DNA from: Mailhella sp.
GTDB taxonomy: Bacteria > Desulfobacterota > Desulfovibrionia > Desulfovibrionales > Desulfovibrionaceae
Reading direction: 5' to 3'
Assembly: GCA_017940105.1 (NCBI GenBank)
Contig: JAGAZG010000168.1
Span: 6,361 to 70,360, forward strand
Length of the DNA stretch: 64,000 nucleotides
Positions 49,922 to 58,808 of the stretch are shown one piece after another. Every line of letters begins with the position of its first letter. Position 1 is the stretch's first letter. The notes below the pieces were generated by a model. That model saw nothing but the letters and a program-made list of their open reading frames with translations. It did no database searches and had not been told where the DNA came from. A program made the position numbers and the translations under genes.

Positions 49922-50626
49922 TTAGGGAACAATCTCAAAGACCATTCCAGACGACTTCATGCCTTTCTGCGGCTGGTCTTCCTGCTGCTGCGGGCTGTCA
50001 CTCAAGAGCGGGTCGAGAATGTCAGTCAGCTCACGCATGACAGCGATGAAAGGCTTGATGGCTTCCAGCTTTGTGCGGGTCAGCTTCCCGGCTTTCGCCT
50101 CGGATGCAATCTCGTCAACCAAGGTTTTGAGTTCCTCAGTCCCGGACTGCAACGACTTCACAGCGTCAATCTTTGCCTGATTATTCATGGCCCAGGTCAC
50201 AATCGACACTTCCCACAGCCGGATTTCTTTGAGATGCCGGATGCCAGTGATGCTGTCGAAGTCATACTTCACAGTATCATAGCCAATCGACATCTCTGTC
50301 AGGACTCCATCTTTCAGAAGAGTACGGATGTCCCGTCCCGTCTGAGTGTCGCTTATCTTGCCTCTGATGTAGAGGCCGTGGTCATCCTCTTTCAGCTCCA
50401 AGGGCTTGCCTATCGGCAAGTCATGCCCTCTGTGCTGCGACAGGATTTTGATGCGACTGAAATCCTCAAGGATTGTTCTGGCGAACGCTCCTTTTTCGAT
50501 GATGTCATCACCATCATCCTTGTTGCCGAAAACGGCAGCATAGCCAGAGAACTCGCCCTCCTCGTTCGCCTCTTTCAGCTCGAACTTAAAGGACTTATAC
50601 TCTCTGCCGGTGTTTTCGTTGTCCAT
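49922..50626 (-). CDS. HK97-type prohead protease
   Basis: ATG 50626 follows AGGAGGTACG. 234 residues: FSGYAAVFGNKDDGDDIIEKGAF, KILSQHRGHDLPIGK (catalytic His), MSIGYD (catalytic Ser near 128). It matures the capsid by cutting the scaffold part of the major capsid protein. Confidence 0.92.
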   Translation of the reverse strand: MDNENTGREYKSFKFELKEANEEGEFSGYAAVFGNKDDGDDIIEKGAFARTILEDFSRIKILSQHRGHDLPIGKPLELKEDDHGLYIRGKISDTQTGRDIRTLLKDGVLTEMSIGYDTVKYDFDSITGIRHLKEIRLWEVSIVTWAMNNQAKIDAVKSLQSGTEELKTLVDEIASEAKAGKLTRTKLEAIKPFIAVMRELTDILDPLLSDSPQQQEDQPQKGMKSSGMVFEIVP

Positions 50627-50659
50627 GCAACGTACCTCCTTTCCTCGGAATGTCATATC

Positions 50660-52771
50660 TTAAAAACCGCCGTAGGTGAGGTAACACCGGCAGTTAATAA
50701 GCTCTCCTGGGCGGTTGTCATTCGGGTCACGGGGGTAAAGCAACCCGTTCGAGAACTTCTCGTCGATGGCCCGCGTCTCACCTTCCAGCTTGACGTGGTT
50801 TGCCTTGCCGTGCGTCCCATCCCTGGGGTCAACCTGCGGCCTGTGATGCCACGTCTTAGTCTGCGCCCCGGCAGCTTTCATCATGTCAAACTGCCCTGTG
50901 GCGAGAGCCGTCATGGTTTCCTGACGGGCAATCAGTTTTGCCCTCGACTTCGTGGTTCCCATCTCCGCCAGAATTTCTTTTCTCAGTTCTGCCTGACTTG
51001 AGCCATTCGCCACGCCAGCGGCAACAATTTCAGCCACACGCTTCTGCGTTGTGGCCTCGATGCCGACGATTCTCTTGCCGCCGTTTATCTTGGCTGCGCT
51101 GACAAATTCAGGACGGTCAATAGAGGTCAGGGTATAATTCTCCTGATTGATGGCCGCCCCATCATCGTATGCCTTTTTCCACAACGGCAGGAACAGCTCG
51201 CCCAGCTTTTTGGCTTCCTCTTTCCAGTCAAGCAAGCCGGAAACAACAGCTTCGGCCAGCAAACGCTGTTCCTCCTCAGACATCACGTTCCACAGCTCTG
51301 CGTCGAACGTGCCATCCGGCAGCAGGAACTGTTCCAGCTTGGCAAGAGCCTCATTCATGCCGGCCTTGTCCTTCAAGCCAAGAGCTTTCGCTACCGCAGA
51401 TTGCTGCTCCGTGAAATGCCGGGTTACAGCAACCTCGAAAAGCCGTGCATCTTCCTGCACGGCTGTCGCTTCCTGCCGAAGCAGGAGGGCGATATTGAAT
51501 TGTCGTCCCTTCTCGCCATGTTCACTGCTGAGGCCGAGCGTGTCTTGCATCAATGCTTGTGTCACATCAGTCGGGTTGTCACCCTCGTTTACGAACAGGT
51601 CATTGATGCCGATACGGAACACATCGCCATTGTCAGTGTCAGGCAAGTCCAGGAGCCGCCTAGCCTCATTCCTCGTGAGCAAGCCACCACTGTACCCCTC
51701 TATGGCTCTTGTCTTGTCGAATTCTTTGTCGTAAGGAATTACGGCTTCATACCGCCAGACGATGTTCTCGCCAAACAGCGGAATGAGCTGCTTGTTTATC
51801 GCTTCCTCACGGTTCCTGATTTTCGGTGTCAGCACATTCTTTGCATAGATGTACTGCGCCGCGTCAGCCGTCGAGCGATTGCTGTTCTCGGTGATGCCCA
51901 TGATTTCACGAGGCACACCAAAATGTTCAAGGACTGCATCGCGCATGGCTGTGCGGCTTTCGATGAAACCGAGGTTGCCGCCGTTGGCGTTGCCCATCAC
52001 ATGAATGCTGACATCGCCGGACAGGGCAGCCGCCTTGTGGCTGTTCTCCACACCTTTGTGCTTCTGGTTCCAGCGGGCCAGGAATGCGTCACGCTGTTCC
52101 TTCGTCGCATTCGGCATACTGAACACAACAGGCGGCGTGGCATCGTTGTAGAAGAACCGCTTCTGGAACTTGGCAGCGTACTCATCAATCTCAACCTCGT
52201 CCGCAATGCTTTCAGCAATGCCCAGCCCTCGCATGAACGGGTCAAGGGGGTTGAGCTGCTTCATCACAAACATATCATCCACAGGGACGGTCATGTTCAA
52301 ACCACCCGGCGAGACTATCGAGTATTTCGGACTGCCGAGATACGGCGTGGCCTTTACCCAATGGGGCGGGACGTTCCACAATTCCACCGGCATACCGCTT
52401 TCATTCCTCTCAATCAGGAAATAGCTTTCGCCGACGAGCATCAGGTATATCTCGTGCAGCCGCCACATCGCAGAACTCGTCATCTCATACAGCGGGTTCG
52501 GCTGTCCCATGAAGTCAAGGAAGGGATGGCTCAAGACCTCGACTTCTGTGCCGTCCGGCTGGATTTGATACAGCTTGCCTTCGATGTTCGCTAGATCGCT
52601 GGCAATCCTGTCCACCACCGCAAGCCGGGGGCTTTTCGAGAACATGGCAAGCCATTCCGACGTGTTCATGGTCGGTGGTCTTGTCCACCTCGATATGAAG
52701 CTGTTACGGTTGCTGTCCGTGTACGCTTCTTGCGATTTCTTTCTCCCAAACAGGGTATCAAATATACTCAT
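50660..52771 (-). CDS. Portal protein fused to MuF/SPP1 gp7-like minor head domain
   Basis: 703 residues. Residues 1-400 are an HK97-type portal (PHPF-like LSHPFLDFM, YFLIERNESG, HFGVPREIMGITENSN). From about 550 the sequence is of the SPP1 gp7 type: ARQETMTALATGQFDMM, WHHRPQVDPRDGTHGKANH and a final ELINCRCYLTYGGF. The minor head domain is usually a separate gene, so this is a fusion. No break in the frame. Confidence 0.9.
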   Translation of the reverse strand: MSIFDTLFGRKKSQEAYTDSNRNSFISRWTRPPTMNTSEWLAMFSKSPRLAVVDRIASDLANIEGKLYQIQPDGTEVEVLSHPFLDFMGQPNPLYEMTSSAMWRLHEIYLMLVGESYFLIERNESGMPVELWNVPPHWVKATPYLGSPKYSIVSPGGLNMTVPVDDMFVMKQLNPLDPFMRGLGIAESIADEVEIDEYAAKFQKRFFYNDATPPVVFSMPNATKEQRDAFLARWNQKHKGVENSHKAAALSGDVSIHVMGNANGGNLGFIESRTAMRDAVLEHFGVPREIMGITENSNRSTADAAQYIYAKNVLTPKIRNREEAINKQLIPLFGENIVWRYEAVIPYDKEFDKTRAIEGYSGGLLTRNEARRLLDLPDTDNGDVFRIGINDLFVNEGDNPTDVTQALMQDTLGLSSEHGEKGRQFNIALLLRQEATAVQEDARLFEVAVTRHFTEQQSAVAKALGLKDKAGMNEALAKLEQFLLPDGTFDAELWNVMSEEEQRLLAEAVVSGLLDWKEEAKKLGELFLPLWKKAYDDGAAINQENYTLTSIDRPEFVSAAKINGGKRIVGIEATTQKRVAEIVAAGVANGSSQAELRKEILAEMGTTKSRAKLIARQETMTALATGQFDMMKAAGAQTKTWHHRPQVDPRDGTHGKANHVKLEGETRAIDEKFSNGLLYPRDPNDNRPGELINCRCYLTYGGF

Positions 52772-52779
52772 AATCCACC

Positions 52780-54156
52780 TCAGAACGAGAAACCAAAGTC
52801 TGGTATGCCGTTTTCCAGTTCGGCATAAGCGTTTGCCGATGCGTCAACCATATCTTTCAACGCCATCACGGGGAAATTCTCCAACTGTCTGAAATACTCA
52901 TCATTCCATTCAGCGGTCATAACATCAACATTCCCAGCCAGCCACTGCGATGAAAACGGCTCGGCACGAGTTATTTTGTCACCCGTCTCTGGCATCGTAA
53001 TCACATGGAATCCGCCGAGCAGTCTTACGAAACTCTGCACTTGGTCTTTACCGGCCTGTCCGGGGTCTTGCGGCAAGCGCACCGTGACATTGCCATAGAG
53101 CGCATTGTCGCTGACTGCCGTGTTCCTTATCAGCCGTCTAACGTCAGCGCTGTTCTCACGAACATTTATCACATCCGCAATAACAGTTCTGCCGTCTTTC
53201 CGCTTGCCCATCAAAACGCCAGCCGTGCAAGCGCTTTCCTTGTTCTCGCTTGGTATGGTCGCAGCCAAATCCCAGGCTCGAACCCAACGAACAACATCTG
53301 TCGGCACCGCATTGAGCATTTCGCCCACTTTCGACCTCTTGAAGTAGAACCCGGCAGCAGGGCGAATTTTCCAGTTGCCTCTGAGCAATCGTTCTTTCTC
53401 CACGATGCCGAGGCCGTGCAGGTTCGCCAGATATGACGGGTTGCGTTCCAGCAGAATCTTGTTGTCATAGATATTCGATGCTATGAAGGTCACGCTTTTG
53501 CAAAACTCTGGCTTGAAGTCAGGGTTGCCTTTCAGCATTTCCGTCAACTCGTCTACGGAATCAGCCCACGTTATTTCTTCCGCATCACGGAAAAACCAGC
53601 GAATCTTTCCAGACCGTTCGGGTATCGGATAGCCAGTATCTTGGTCAATCCACCATGCAATAAACTTGGCGACCCAACTATCCACATCGGGATTGCAAGT
53701 CGCTCTGATGCAAGGCTTCACGCCACAGGTACTGCGGTTTCGTGATAGCATATAGAAAAACTGCGTTTCGGAGAAATGGCACAGCTCATCAAAACCCAAA
53801 TAACAAATCTGAGAGCCTTGCCATTTCGGCAAATCGCGGTCGCCGTCGATGTGCATAAAGGACACTCTCGCCTTGCCGTTAAACGTCCAATGAGGCTTCG
53901 GACTGGCCTTATATACAGCGCTTCGTAAAAGGCCATATATCTGCATACTTTCGTCCAACAAACCACCGTCAATGGTTATCTGCGTGGCATTCTTACGAAA
54001 AATTGTCGCGGTATAGCCATCCACGTTCATGTGACGCAACGGTTCAAGAAGCAGAGCATACGTCTTCCCGCCGCCAGCCGCCCCACCGTAAATTGCGATG
54101 TCGGCATTTGTTGCGAGGAACTTTTCTTGCGGCCCTCTCTGCGGCTTAAGAATCAT
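52780..54156 (-). CDS. Terminase large subunit
   Basis: ATG 54156 follows GGGAGTGG. 458 residues: Walker A GGAAGGGKTYAL near 26, Walker B ICYLGFDELCHFSE near 115 and the nuclease part RAWDLAATIPS near 285 with later DP acids. It powers DNA packaging at the portal. It overlaps the small subunit by 11 bases. Confidence 0.95.
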   Translation of the reverse strand: MILKPQRGPQEKFLATNADIAIYGGAAGGGKTYALLLEPLRHMNVDGYTATIFRKNATQITIDGGLLDESMQIYGLLRSAVYKASPKPHWTFNGKARVSFMHIDGDRDLPKWQGSQICYLGFDELCHFSETQFFYMLSRNRSTCGVKPCIRATCNPDVDSWVAKFIAWWIDQDTGYPIPERSGKIRWFFRDAEEITWADSVDELTEMLKGNPDFKPEFCKSVTFIASNIYDNKILLERNPSYLANLHGLGIVEKERLLRGNWKIRPAAGFYFKRSKVGEMLNAVPTDVVRWVRAWDLAATIPSENKESACTAGVLMGKRKDGRTVIADVINVRENSADVRRLIRNTAVSDNALYGNVTVRLPQDPGQAGKDQVQSFVRLLGGFHVITMPETGDKITRAEPFSSQWLAGNVDVMTAEWNDEYFRQLENFPVMALKDMVDASANAYAELENGIPDFGFSF

Positions 54157-54631
54157 CTTTACCACTCCCATTGTCCGGCAAGTAAATCTGAACGTCCTGC
54201 TGTGCATTTTCGTCGATTTGCTCGCTATCATTGACAGGGCAATAGTCGCGGTATTTGTCCCTCAAGCGATTTTTCGCAAGGAAAATCTGCATCGTAGCGT
54301 TGGGAGGTATCTGCTTCTTCACCTTTTCTATTTTCAAGATTTTCCCAGATTCAGGGTCAATCGTTGATTTGATTTCTTCGACATAGGCGCGTCCGCAAGC
54401 AAGGTCAATCATCGAAGTTTCGATGTCCAGGTTCGGCTCGGTTTTCGCTTCCCTCAACGCTTTCTGAAATTGAGGATACTTCGTCTGCCACGAATAAAAG
54501 GTTCGTTCTTTTATGCCCATTTTCTTGATGATTTGCTGGTCGGTCAAACCAAGTTTTGCCCACTTGCAAACCATTTCAAGACCTTTGCCCTCTATCCACT
54601 CTTTATAAACACCGATTCCCACCTCAATCAC
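54146..54631 (-). CDS. Terminase small subunit
   Basis: 161 residues with a helix-turn-helix (AKLGLTDQQIIKKMGIKERTFYSW) and a helical oligomerisation part. It recognises the packaging site. It overlaps the ParB-like gene by 8 bases. Confidence 0.85.
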   Translation of the reverse strand: MIEVGIGVYKEWIEGKGLEMVCKWAKLGLTDQQIIKKMGIKERTFYSWQTKYPQFQKALREAKTEPNLDIETSMIDLACGRAYVEEIKSTIDPESGKILKIEKVKKQIPPNATMQIFLAKNRLRDKYRDYCPVNDSEQIDENAQQDVQIYLPDNGSGKDDS

Positions 54632-55565
54632 CCAGATACTTTTCTGACAGGATGCGGAGGAAGTCTAGTTTGTTTTTCGGGTCTAGCCCTTCCTCGTCAA
54701 TCATCTTCTTTACGGCTTTGGAAATGATGTCAGCCGATTCCTGCGGCAAGGCATTTGAACCGAAGATGCTAGTCATCTGCACCCACTGTTCCTCGCCTGT
54801 ATAGCCAGCCTCGTCCATCGCTTGCAACGTCAGCTTGGTCATAGCATGGATTGCAGCCCCGATATTCTTCACATCTGCGAAGCCCTGGTATTTTGCCAGC
54901 GCCTCAAGGAATGGCTTATATTCCTCGATGCTTGCCACACCAACGCAATCCGGTGACATACGCTTCACAGCCTCGATGAGCTTGTCCATGTCGTTTATCT
55001 GGTGCGGCAGGAACGTAAACACGATGTTCTTCCACTCGAAAGTCATAACTGGACTCAGATACTTGTCAATGTCCTCATGCACTTCAGCCAGCACATCTTT
55101 TCCGGCATACGATTCAATCATGTCGTCCACATCGTCAAGTAGCTTCGCCAGTTCCTTCAAAGTGGACTGATCATCGAAACCGGAAATTGCATTATGAGCA
55201 ATCTGCTTTGCCGTTATTTTCGAGCGATTCAGCCCACTCACATCAAGAATAACATAAAACTCTTTCAATCCAGCATCCTTGCCGGAGCGTATTCTGTGAT
55301 GCCCAGAAATAATCTCAATCCTCGTATCATCCTGCGTCAATGCGCAGAACGGGAGAGATTCTAGCTGACCACGTTTTTTGATGTTATCGGTCAACTGCTT
55401 TTGCATCTCCGTCTTCATAATGCGAGCATTGATGTCCTGCTCACGAATATGGTTTGCAGCTACCTTTGCGATAACCAAGCCTGAACCCATGTCAGCTATT
55501 TTCTCATATTCTATTTTTTGCTTTTCGCCCGTTCCGTTCTCCACTTCTTTTCCCTCCTGAGCCAT
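54624..55565 (-). CDS. ParB/Srx-like domain protein
   Basis: 313 residues. Residues 25-130 are the ParB N-terminal fold: ANHIREQDINARIM, LTDNIKKRGQLESLPFC, IEIISGHHRIRSGKDAG (the GHHR motif). The rest is helical and acidic. In phages such domains occur next to DNA methylases and terminase genes; roles range from DNA binding to nucleotide hydrolysis. It overlaps the methylase gene by 55 bases. Confidence 0.8.
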   Translation of the reverse strand: MAQEGKEVENGTGEKQKIEYEKIADMGSGLVIAKVAANHIREQDINARIMKTEMQKQLTDNIKKRGQLESLPFCALTQDDTRIEIISGHHRIRSGKDAGLKEFYVILDVSGLNRSKITAKQIAHNAISGFDDQSTLKELAKLLDDVDDMIESYAGKDVLAEVHEDIDKYLSPVMTFEWKNIVFTFLPHQINDMDKLIEAVKRMSPDCVGVASIEEYKPFLEALAKYQGFADVKNIGAAIHAMTKLTLQAMDEAGYTGEEQWVQMTSIFGSNALPQESADIISKAVKKMIDEEGLDPKNKLDFLRILSEKYLGD

Positions 55566-56938
55566 TCAATCAACGTCTGCTTTTCAGTTCTGTCTTTCAG
55601 CTCTGACACATAGGTCAGTCGATAACCAAACTTTGGGTCTTTTTCCCGTTTCGTCAGCTTCATAATGCCACGCATTTCTTTCGCTTCAGGGTACTTTGTC
55701 ATCTGCACTGTTTTGAGCGTTTTTGCTTTTTCGCGCTCCAAGTCTGTGCAAAGTCCGAGAATGAATTGCCTATTCTGTGCTACCATCGTCAGCAAACGAT
55801 TCAAGCGGTAAACCCTATGCGGGACTGTCATTCCATACATCACAAAAACGGAATCTGATACCAGTCCGCCAAAAGCTCCCATCGTCAGGGCTGCTTTATC
55901 CAAACCAAAAACACCGGCAATTTTTTTGTCGATGAACAAAGCTATGTTTATCTGCGCAGCCGCCCCCGTGAAATTATGCGTCCACAGCTTGCGGTAATAC
56001 TGCGCTGACTTCGACTCAATCCGGCAAACTTGAATGTCGGAGGTTTCCTGTATCTCATAATCAATAGGCAGCATAGGGCAATCGAGAGGCAGCAATTCTG
56101 ACTCGTTTGGCCTGTCAATTTTCTTGCCTTCTGCCAATTCAACGGCTTCATCCGGGCGGTTCGTCGTCAAATATACGTTCACGCCATTTCTTACGCCATA
56201 CCTTGCAAACACAGGAGAACCTGCGGTGGCTCCGGGGACATTTTCCTCGTAGCAAAGCACCAAGCACTTCGCGTCTTTAACCAAGTCCATGAACTGCTTC
56301 AAGCCCGTCTTCGGGTCAAACATTCCATATTCCGGTTCCTTCCACGTCATGTTCCCGCCAGTGTCATAATACTTTTCAAACCCAGCCAGGTATGTTGGCG
56401 GGTTTGCAATCACAAGAGCATGAGGGTCATCAAGCACCTCATCCATGTGCTTCCACATATCGAGCGCACGGTAGCTCATGCCACCGAGAATACTTCTGGC
56501 CCTATCAAGCTGTTCGCGAAGGAATTTAATATGCTCCTCGCGTCTTTGCTCCATGTCAACCATGTAGTTGTAGAAGTAATCCTTGCCAGCATTCTTTACC
56601 ATGCTGAGATACTTCCATGCGTAAAGCGCGACTGCCGGGTCAAGCAACTCCTCATTAGTAAAGCCGTTCGCCCGCAGCTCCAATTCTTCCAGCGACTGAC
56701 CAGTTATTGCATAGCCCATAATCGACGTGAACATTGACACGTCAGACGCTTCAATCTGGTTCGGCTTGAACCCAGCTTGCGTAGCAAGATGCGACATGGC
56801 AAAAGCGCCAGCGCACGGCTCCACAAATCTTGTGTACCCATTGCGGGCCGCATTCGTAATCAGCGTCTTCAGGAATTTTTGTTCCGATGGCACTAGCGTA
56901 CCAAGGAAAAACGTCCCTGGATTTTGGAATTTCGCCAT
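55511..56938 (-). CDS. DNA adenine methyltransferase-like protein with GNAT-like C-terminal part
   Basis: 475 residues. The N-terminal half has a D12-type methylase plan: FVEPCAGAFAMS (38-49, SAM-binding motif I) and VIANPPTYL (motif IV NPPT at 179). The C-terminal part (about 320-475) has NIALFIDKKIAGVFGLDKA and VPHRVYRLNRLLTMVAQN, which recalls GNAT folds such as the Mu Mom protein, though this is weak. Phage homologues are annotated as anti-restriction methylases. With the ParB-like gene it may modify phage DNA. Confidence 0.75.
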   Translation of the reverse strand: MAKFQNPGTFFLGTLVPSEQKFLKTLITNAARNGYTRFVEPCAGAFAMSHLATQAGFKPNQIEASDVSMFTSIMGYAITGQSLEELELRANGFTNEELLDPAVALYAWKYLSMVKNAGKDYFYNYMVDMEQRREEHIKFLREQLDRARSILGGMSYRALDMWKHMDEVLDDPHALVIANPPTYLAGFEKYYDTGGNMTWKEPEYGMFDPKTGLKQFMDLVKDAKCLVLCYEENVPGATAGSPVFARYGVRNGVNVYLTTNRPDEAVELAEGKKIDRPNESELLPLDCPMLPIDYEIQETSDIQVCRIESKSAQYYRKLWTHNFTGAAAQINIALFIDKKIAGVFGLDKAALTMGAFGGLVSDSVFVMYGMTVPHRVYRLNRLLTMVAQNRQFILGLCTDLEREKAKTLKTVQMTKYPEAKEMRGIMKLTKREKDPKFGYRLTYVSELKDRTEKQTLIEWLRREKKWRTERAKSKK

Positions 56939-56970
56939 GCAAACCTGTCCTTTCCTCTAAGCAATATAAC

Positions 56971-56995
56971 AGCCCCGGCCAATATAGCCGGGGCT
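56971..56995 (-). terminator. Perfect hairpin between the tRNA-like gene and the packaging genes
   Basis: AGCCCCGGC and GCCGGGGCT form a 9-bp stem with a 7-base loop. The minus-strand side is followed by GTTATATT, so termination is probably partial. It may also end the tRNA precursor. Confidence 0.6.
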
Positions 56996-57003
56996 TCATT
57001 TTC

Positions 57004-57079
57004 TGGTCCGCCGAGCAGGAATCGAACACTGCGTCCTCCCGATAAAGAGTCGGGTGCTTTGACACTAAGCTATCGACGG
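57004..57079 (-). tRNA. tRNA-like gene, anticodon CTT (Lys) with irregular arms
   Basis: 76 bases with encoded CCA. The acceptor stem is 7 bp (CCGTCGA/TCGGCGG), D stem GCTT/AAGC with a 7-base loop lacking G18-G19, anticodon stem CCCGA/TCGGG with loop CTCTTTA (CUU at 34-36 but U instead of a purine at 37). The T arm is GCAG-T-G / CCTGC, i.e. one extra T in the stem, with loop TTCGATT. It might decode AAG or be a decaying or dedicated tRNA-like RNA. Confidence 0.65.
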
Positions 57080-57101
57080 TTTATTCAGTTTTGCTGGATT
57101 A

Positions 57102-57905
57102 TCATTCCAGCGTTATATGTTGAACGCGAGCCTTGCCGTTTTTCAGCATTTCGACTGCGCTTTCAATATCCATTTCTCGTTCATTGCCCTTTCGGTCAAC
57201 CCAAAACGCTTTGTTGGCGGGATCACGGGAAAGCACTAATCTGATTTTTGCCTTCGAGTCATCGTCTTTCAGCAATTCAGCTTTTCCTTGTGCCAGCAGG
57301 TCAAGAGCTACGGCATCAGCGATTCTCGCTTTCTTGCCAGTAGCGCGGTCAACCTGATAGTACATATCTCCGCCTTGCCAGCCATTCTCGTCATGCCACA
57401 ATGAGTAGATGGCCTTAACGAGCAGCTTTTCTTCGACAACAGCAGGAGGCTTTTCTTCTGAAAAATTCAGTTCCTCTTGCTTGATTTCGGGTTCTTCGAC
57501 CGTCTTTTTCTTCACGCCCTTGACAGGCGAATCGTCCTTCAGTTCTGGAATGACTTGCCCCGTTCGCTTCATCCACCATGACGCGAACACCAGCCGATGA
57601 CACCATTCATTCGGCTTTCGCACATCCTCATAACAACACAGGACGACATCTTTGCCTAGCTCGGTATACTTTCGCAACTGAGCTGAGATTCTTTCCACAC
57701 CGAGACGGTCGAGATGTTCCATATACGGTGGCGTGAACTCGTCACGATCGTAAATGTTGAACAGCTCCCTCGGCGGGGCAATGTCGATGATGTTTCCAGC
57801 CCGTTCGTACTTCAGCTTAAACCTTGGCAGCCCTCTGACAATGCCGACCACCGTATAGTTCCCGCTGCTTAGCTCCGGGTTTGAAAACCGGCTTGTATAA
57901 ATCAT
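57102..57905 (-). CDS. DUF488 family protein with extra C-terminal region
   Basis: ATG 57905 follows GAGGAGTG. The first 130 residues match DUF488: YTSRFSNPEL, VGIVRGLPRF and the VLCCYEDVRKPNEWCHR motif. A linker rich in E and K (145-175) leads to a second region with SLWHDENGWQGGDMYYQVDR and a repeated DIESAVEMLKNGKA/IADAVALDLLAQGKA plan. The family has no proven enzymatic function. A weak extended -10 promoter lies upstream. Confidence 0.8.
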   Translation of the reverse strand: MIYTSRFSNPELSSGNYTVVGIVRGLPRFKLKYERAGNIIDIAPPRELFNIYDRDEFTPPYMEHLDRLGVERISAQLRKYTELGKDVVLCCYEDVRKPNEWCHRLVFASWWMKRTGQVIPELKDDSPVKGVKKKTVEEPEIKQEELNFSEEKPPAVVEEKLLVKAIYSLWHDENGWQGGDMYYQVDRATGKKARIADAVALDLLAQGKAELLKDDDSKAKIRLVLSRDPANKAFWVDRKGNEREMDIESAVEMLKNGKARVQHITLE

Positions 57906-57983
57906 AGTCATCACTCCTCGTACCGCATTTTCTTCGCTCTGCACACTTCACACTTCGCAGTATCGTCGGATGCTGATAACATG

Positions 57984-58012
57984 ATTATACCACAGGCCCA
58001 TGCGGGCTTGTG
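57984..58012 (-). promoter_or_regulatory. Extended -10 promoter with adjacent imperfect palindrome
   Basis: On the minus strand TGGTATAAT (57992-57984) is an extended -10 without a good -35. In its place lies CACAAGCCC..GGGCCTGTG (58012-57991), an imperfect 9-bp palindrome that may bind an activator. It would serve the DUF488 gene and perhaps the tRNA and packaging genes. Confidence 0.4.
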
Positions 58013-58056
58013 CGTAATTTTCGATGCTATCATTTTATCACCTGCATAGTGCCACG

Positions 58057-58476
58057 TCAATGGCGGCTTTGTGACACGATGCGACATTCCTTGATGTCCG
58101 GATTTTGCTCGCGGAACCAGTCCCCAAGCCCTTCCAGCAATTTTTCAGGCTCGCAAGGTGTGACAGGAGCGAACTCCACCCCGACATCCATCATGGCATT
58201 CTTCACTGCGGAGAACTCCCTTTCATGGCCATTCATCCGTGCTCTTGCTGTTGCCATTCGCTCGCCGTGGTCATTAAAACTCTCAAACGAAGCATGAGCC
58301 AGCGGGTTGCCAGCACTCACAGAATCGCCTATCGACAGCTTGGCAAGCGTAATCACATAAGGCAAGCCGCCTCCGACAGTCACCTTGCCAGTCAACGTGT
58401 ACGCCTTCACGTTGCTTGCGTAGCTAGGCACTTGGTTCAGGCCGTCAAACGGCCTTGGCGTAAAACTCCTAATCAT
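58057..58476 (-). CDS. Hypothetical protein (139 aa)
   Basis: ATG 58476 is nine bases from AAGGGAGG; ATG 58485 is too near. It has SFTPRPFDGLNQVPSYAS and a C-terminal FREQNPDIKECRIVS. No motif recognised. It overlaps gene 58469-58753. Confidence 0.6.
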   Translation of the reverse strand: MIRSFTPRPFDGLNQVPSYASNVKAYTLTGKVTVGGGLPYVITLAKLSIGDSVSAGNPLAHASFESFNDHGERMATARARMNGHEREFSAVKNAMMDVGVEFAPVTPCEPEKLLEGLGDWFREQNPDIKECRIVSQSRH

Positions 58477-58753
58477 TGTTTCCATCCTCCCTTCGCATCT
58501 GTTTGATGCGTTTTTTCAAATCATCGTCTGTCTCGAACGTGCTGTCATGCCCCAGGCAGTTGCCCAATATCCAAAGCTGTGCATTGCTTGCGCAGCCGCT
58601 TGGGTTCAATTCCTTGCGCCAGTCCTTGCCATATTCTATGGCTTTTCGTGCACAGATGTCCAGCACCTTTTCATAAGTCGCCCTGACATTCTCAGCTATC
58701 TGCTTGTCTGGCAACTGCTGACGAACTGGTTTGACCATACATGGATTCATCAT
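58469..58753 (-). CDS. Hypothetical protein (94 aa)
   Basis: ATG 58753 follows GGAAAGGA. Helical, with AENVRATYEKVLDICARKA and NAQLWILGNCLGHDS. It is the first gene behind the repeated promoter at 58780-58808. Function unknown. Confidence 0.6.
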   Translation of the reverse strand: MMNPCMVKPVRQQLPDKQIAENVRATYEKVLDICARKAIEYGKDWRKELNPSGCASNAQLWILGNCLGHDSTFETDDDLKKRIKQMRREDGNND

Positions 58754-58779
58754 TTCTGCACAGTCCTTTCCATACTTTC

Positions 58780-58808
58780 ATTCTAACATGATAGCGTGTC
58801 ATAGTCAA
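58780..58808 (-). promoter_or_regulatory. Leftward promoter, copy 3 of the repeated promoter
   Basis: On the minus strand TTGACT (58808-58803), a 17-base spacer with GACACGCTATCATG, and TAGAAT (58785-58780). Confidence 0.8.

Noticed and set aside
51401..52594. 397-codon plus-strand frame opposite the portal
   Set aside because: Opposite strand of a certain portal gene; no start signal and no domain.
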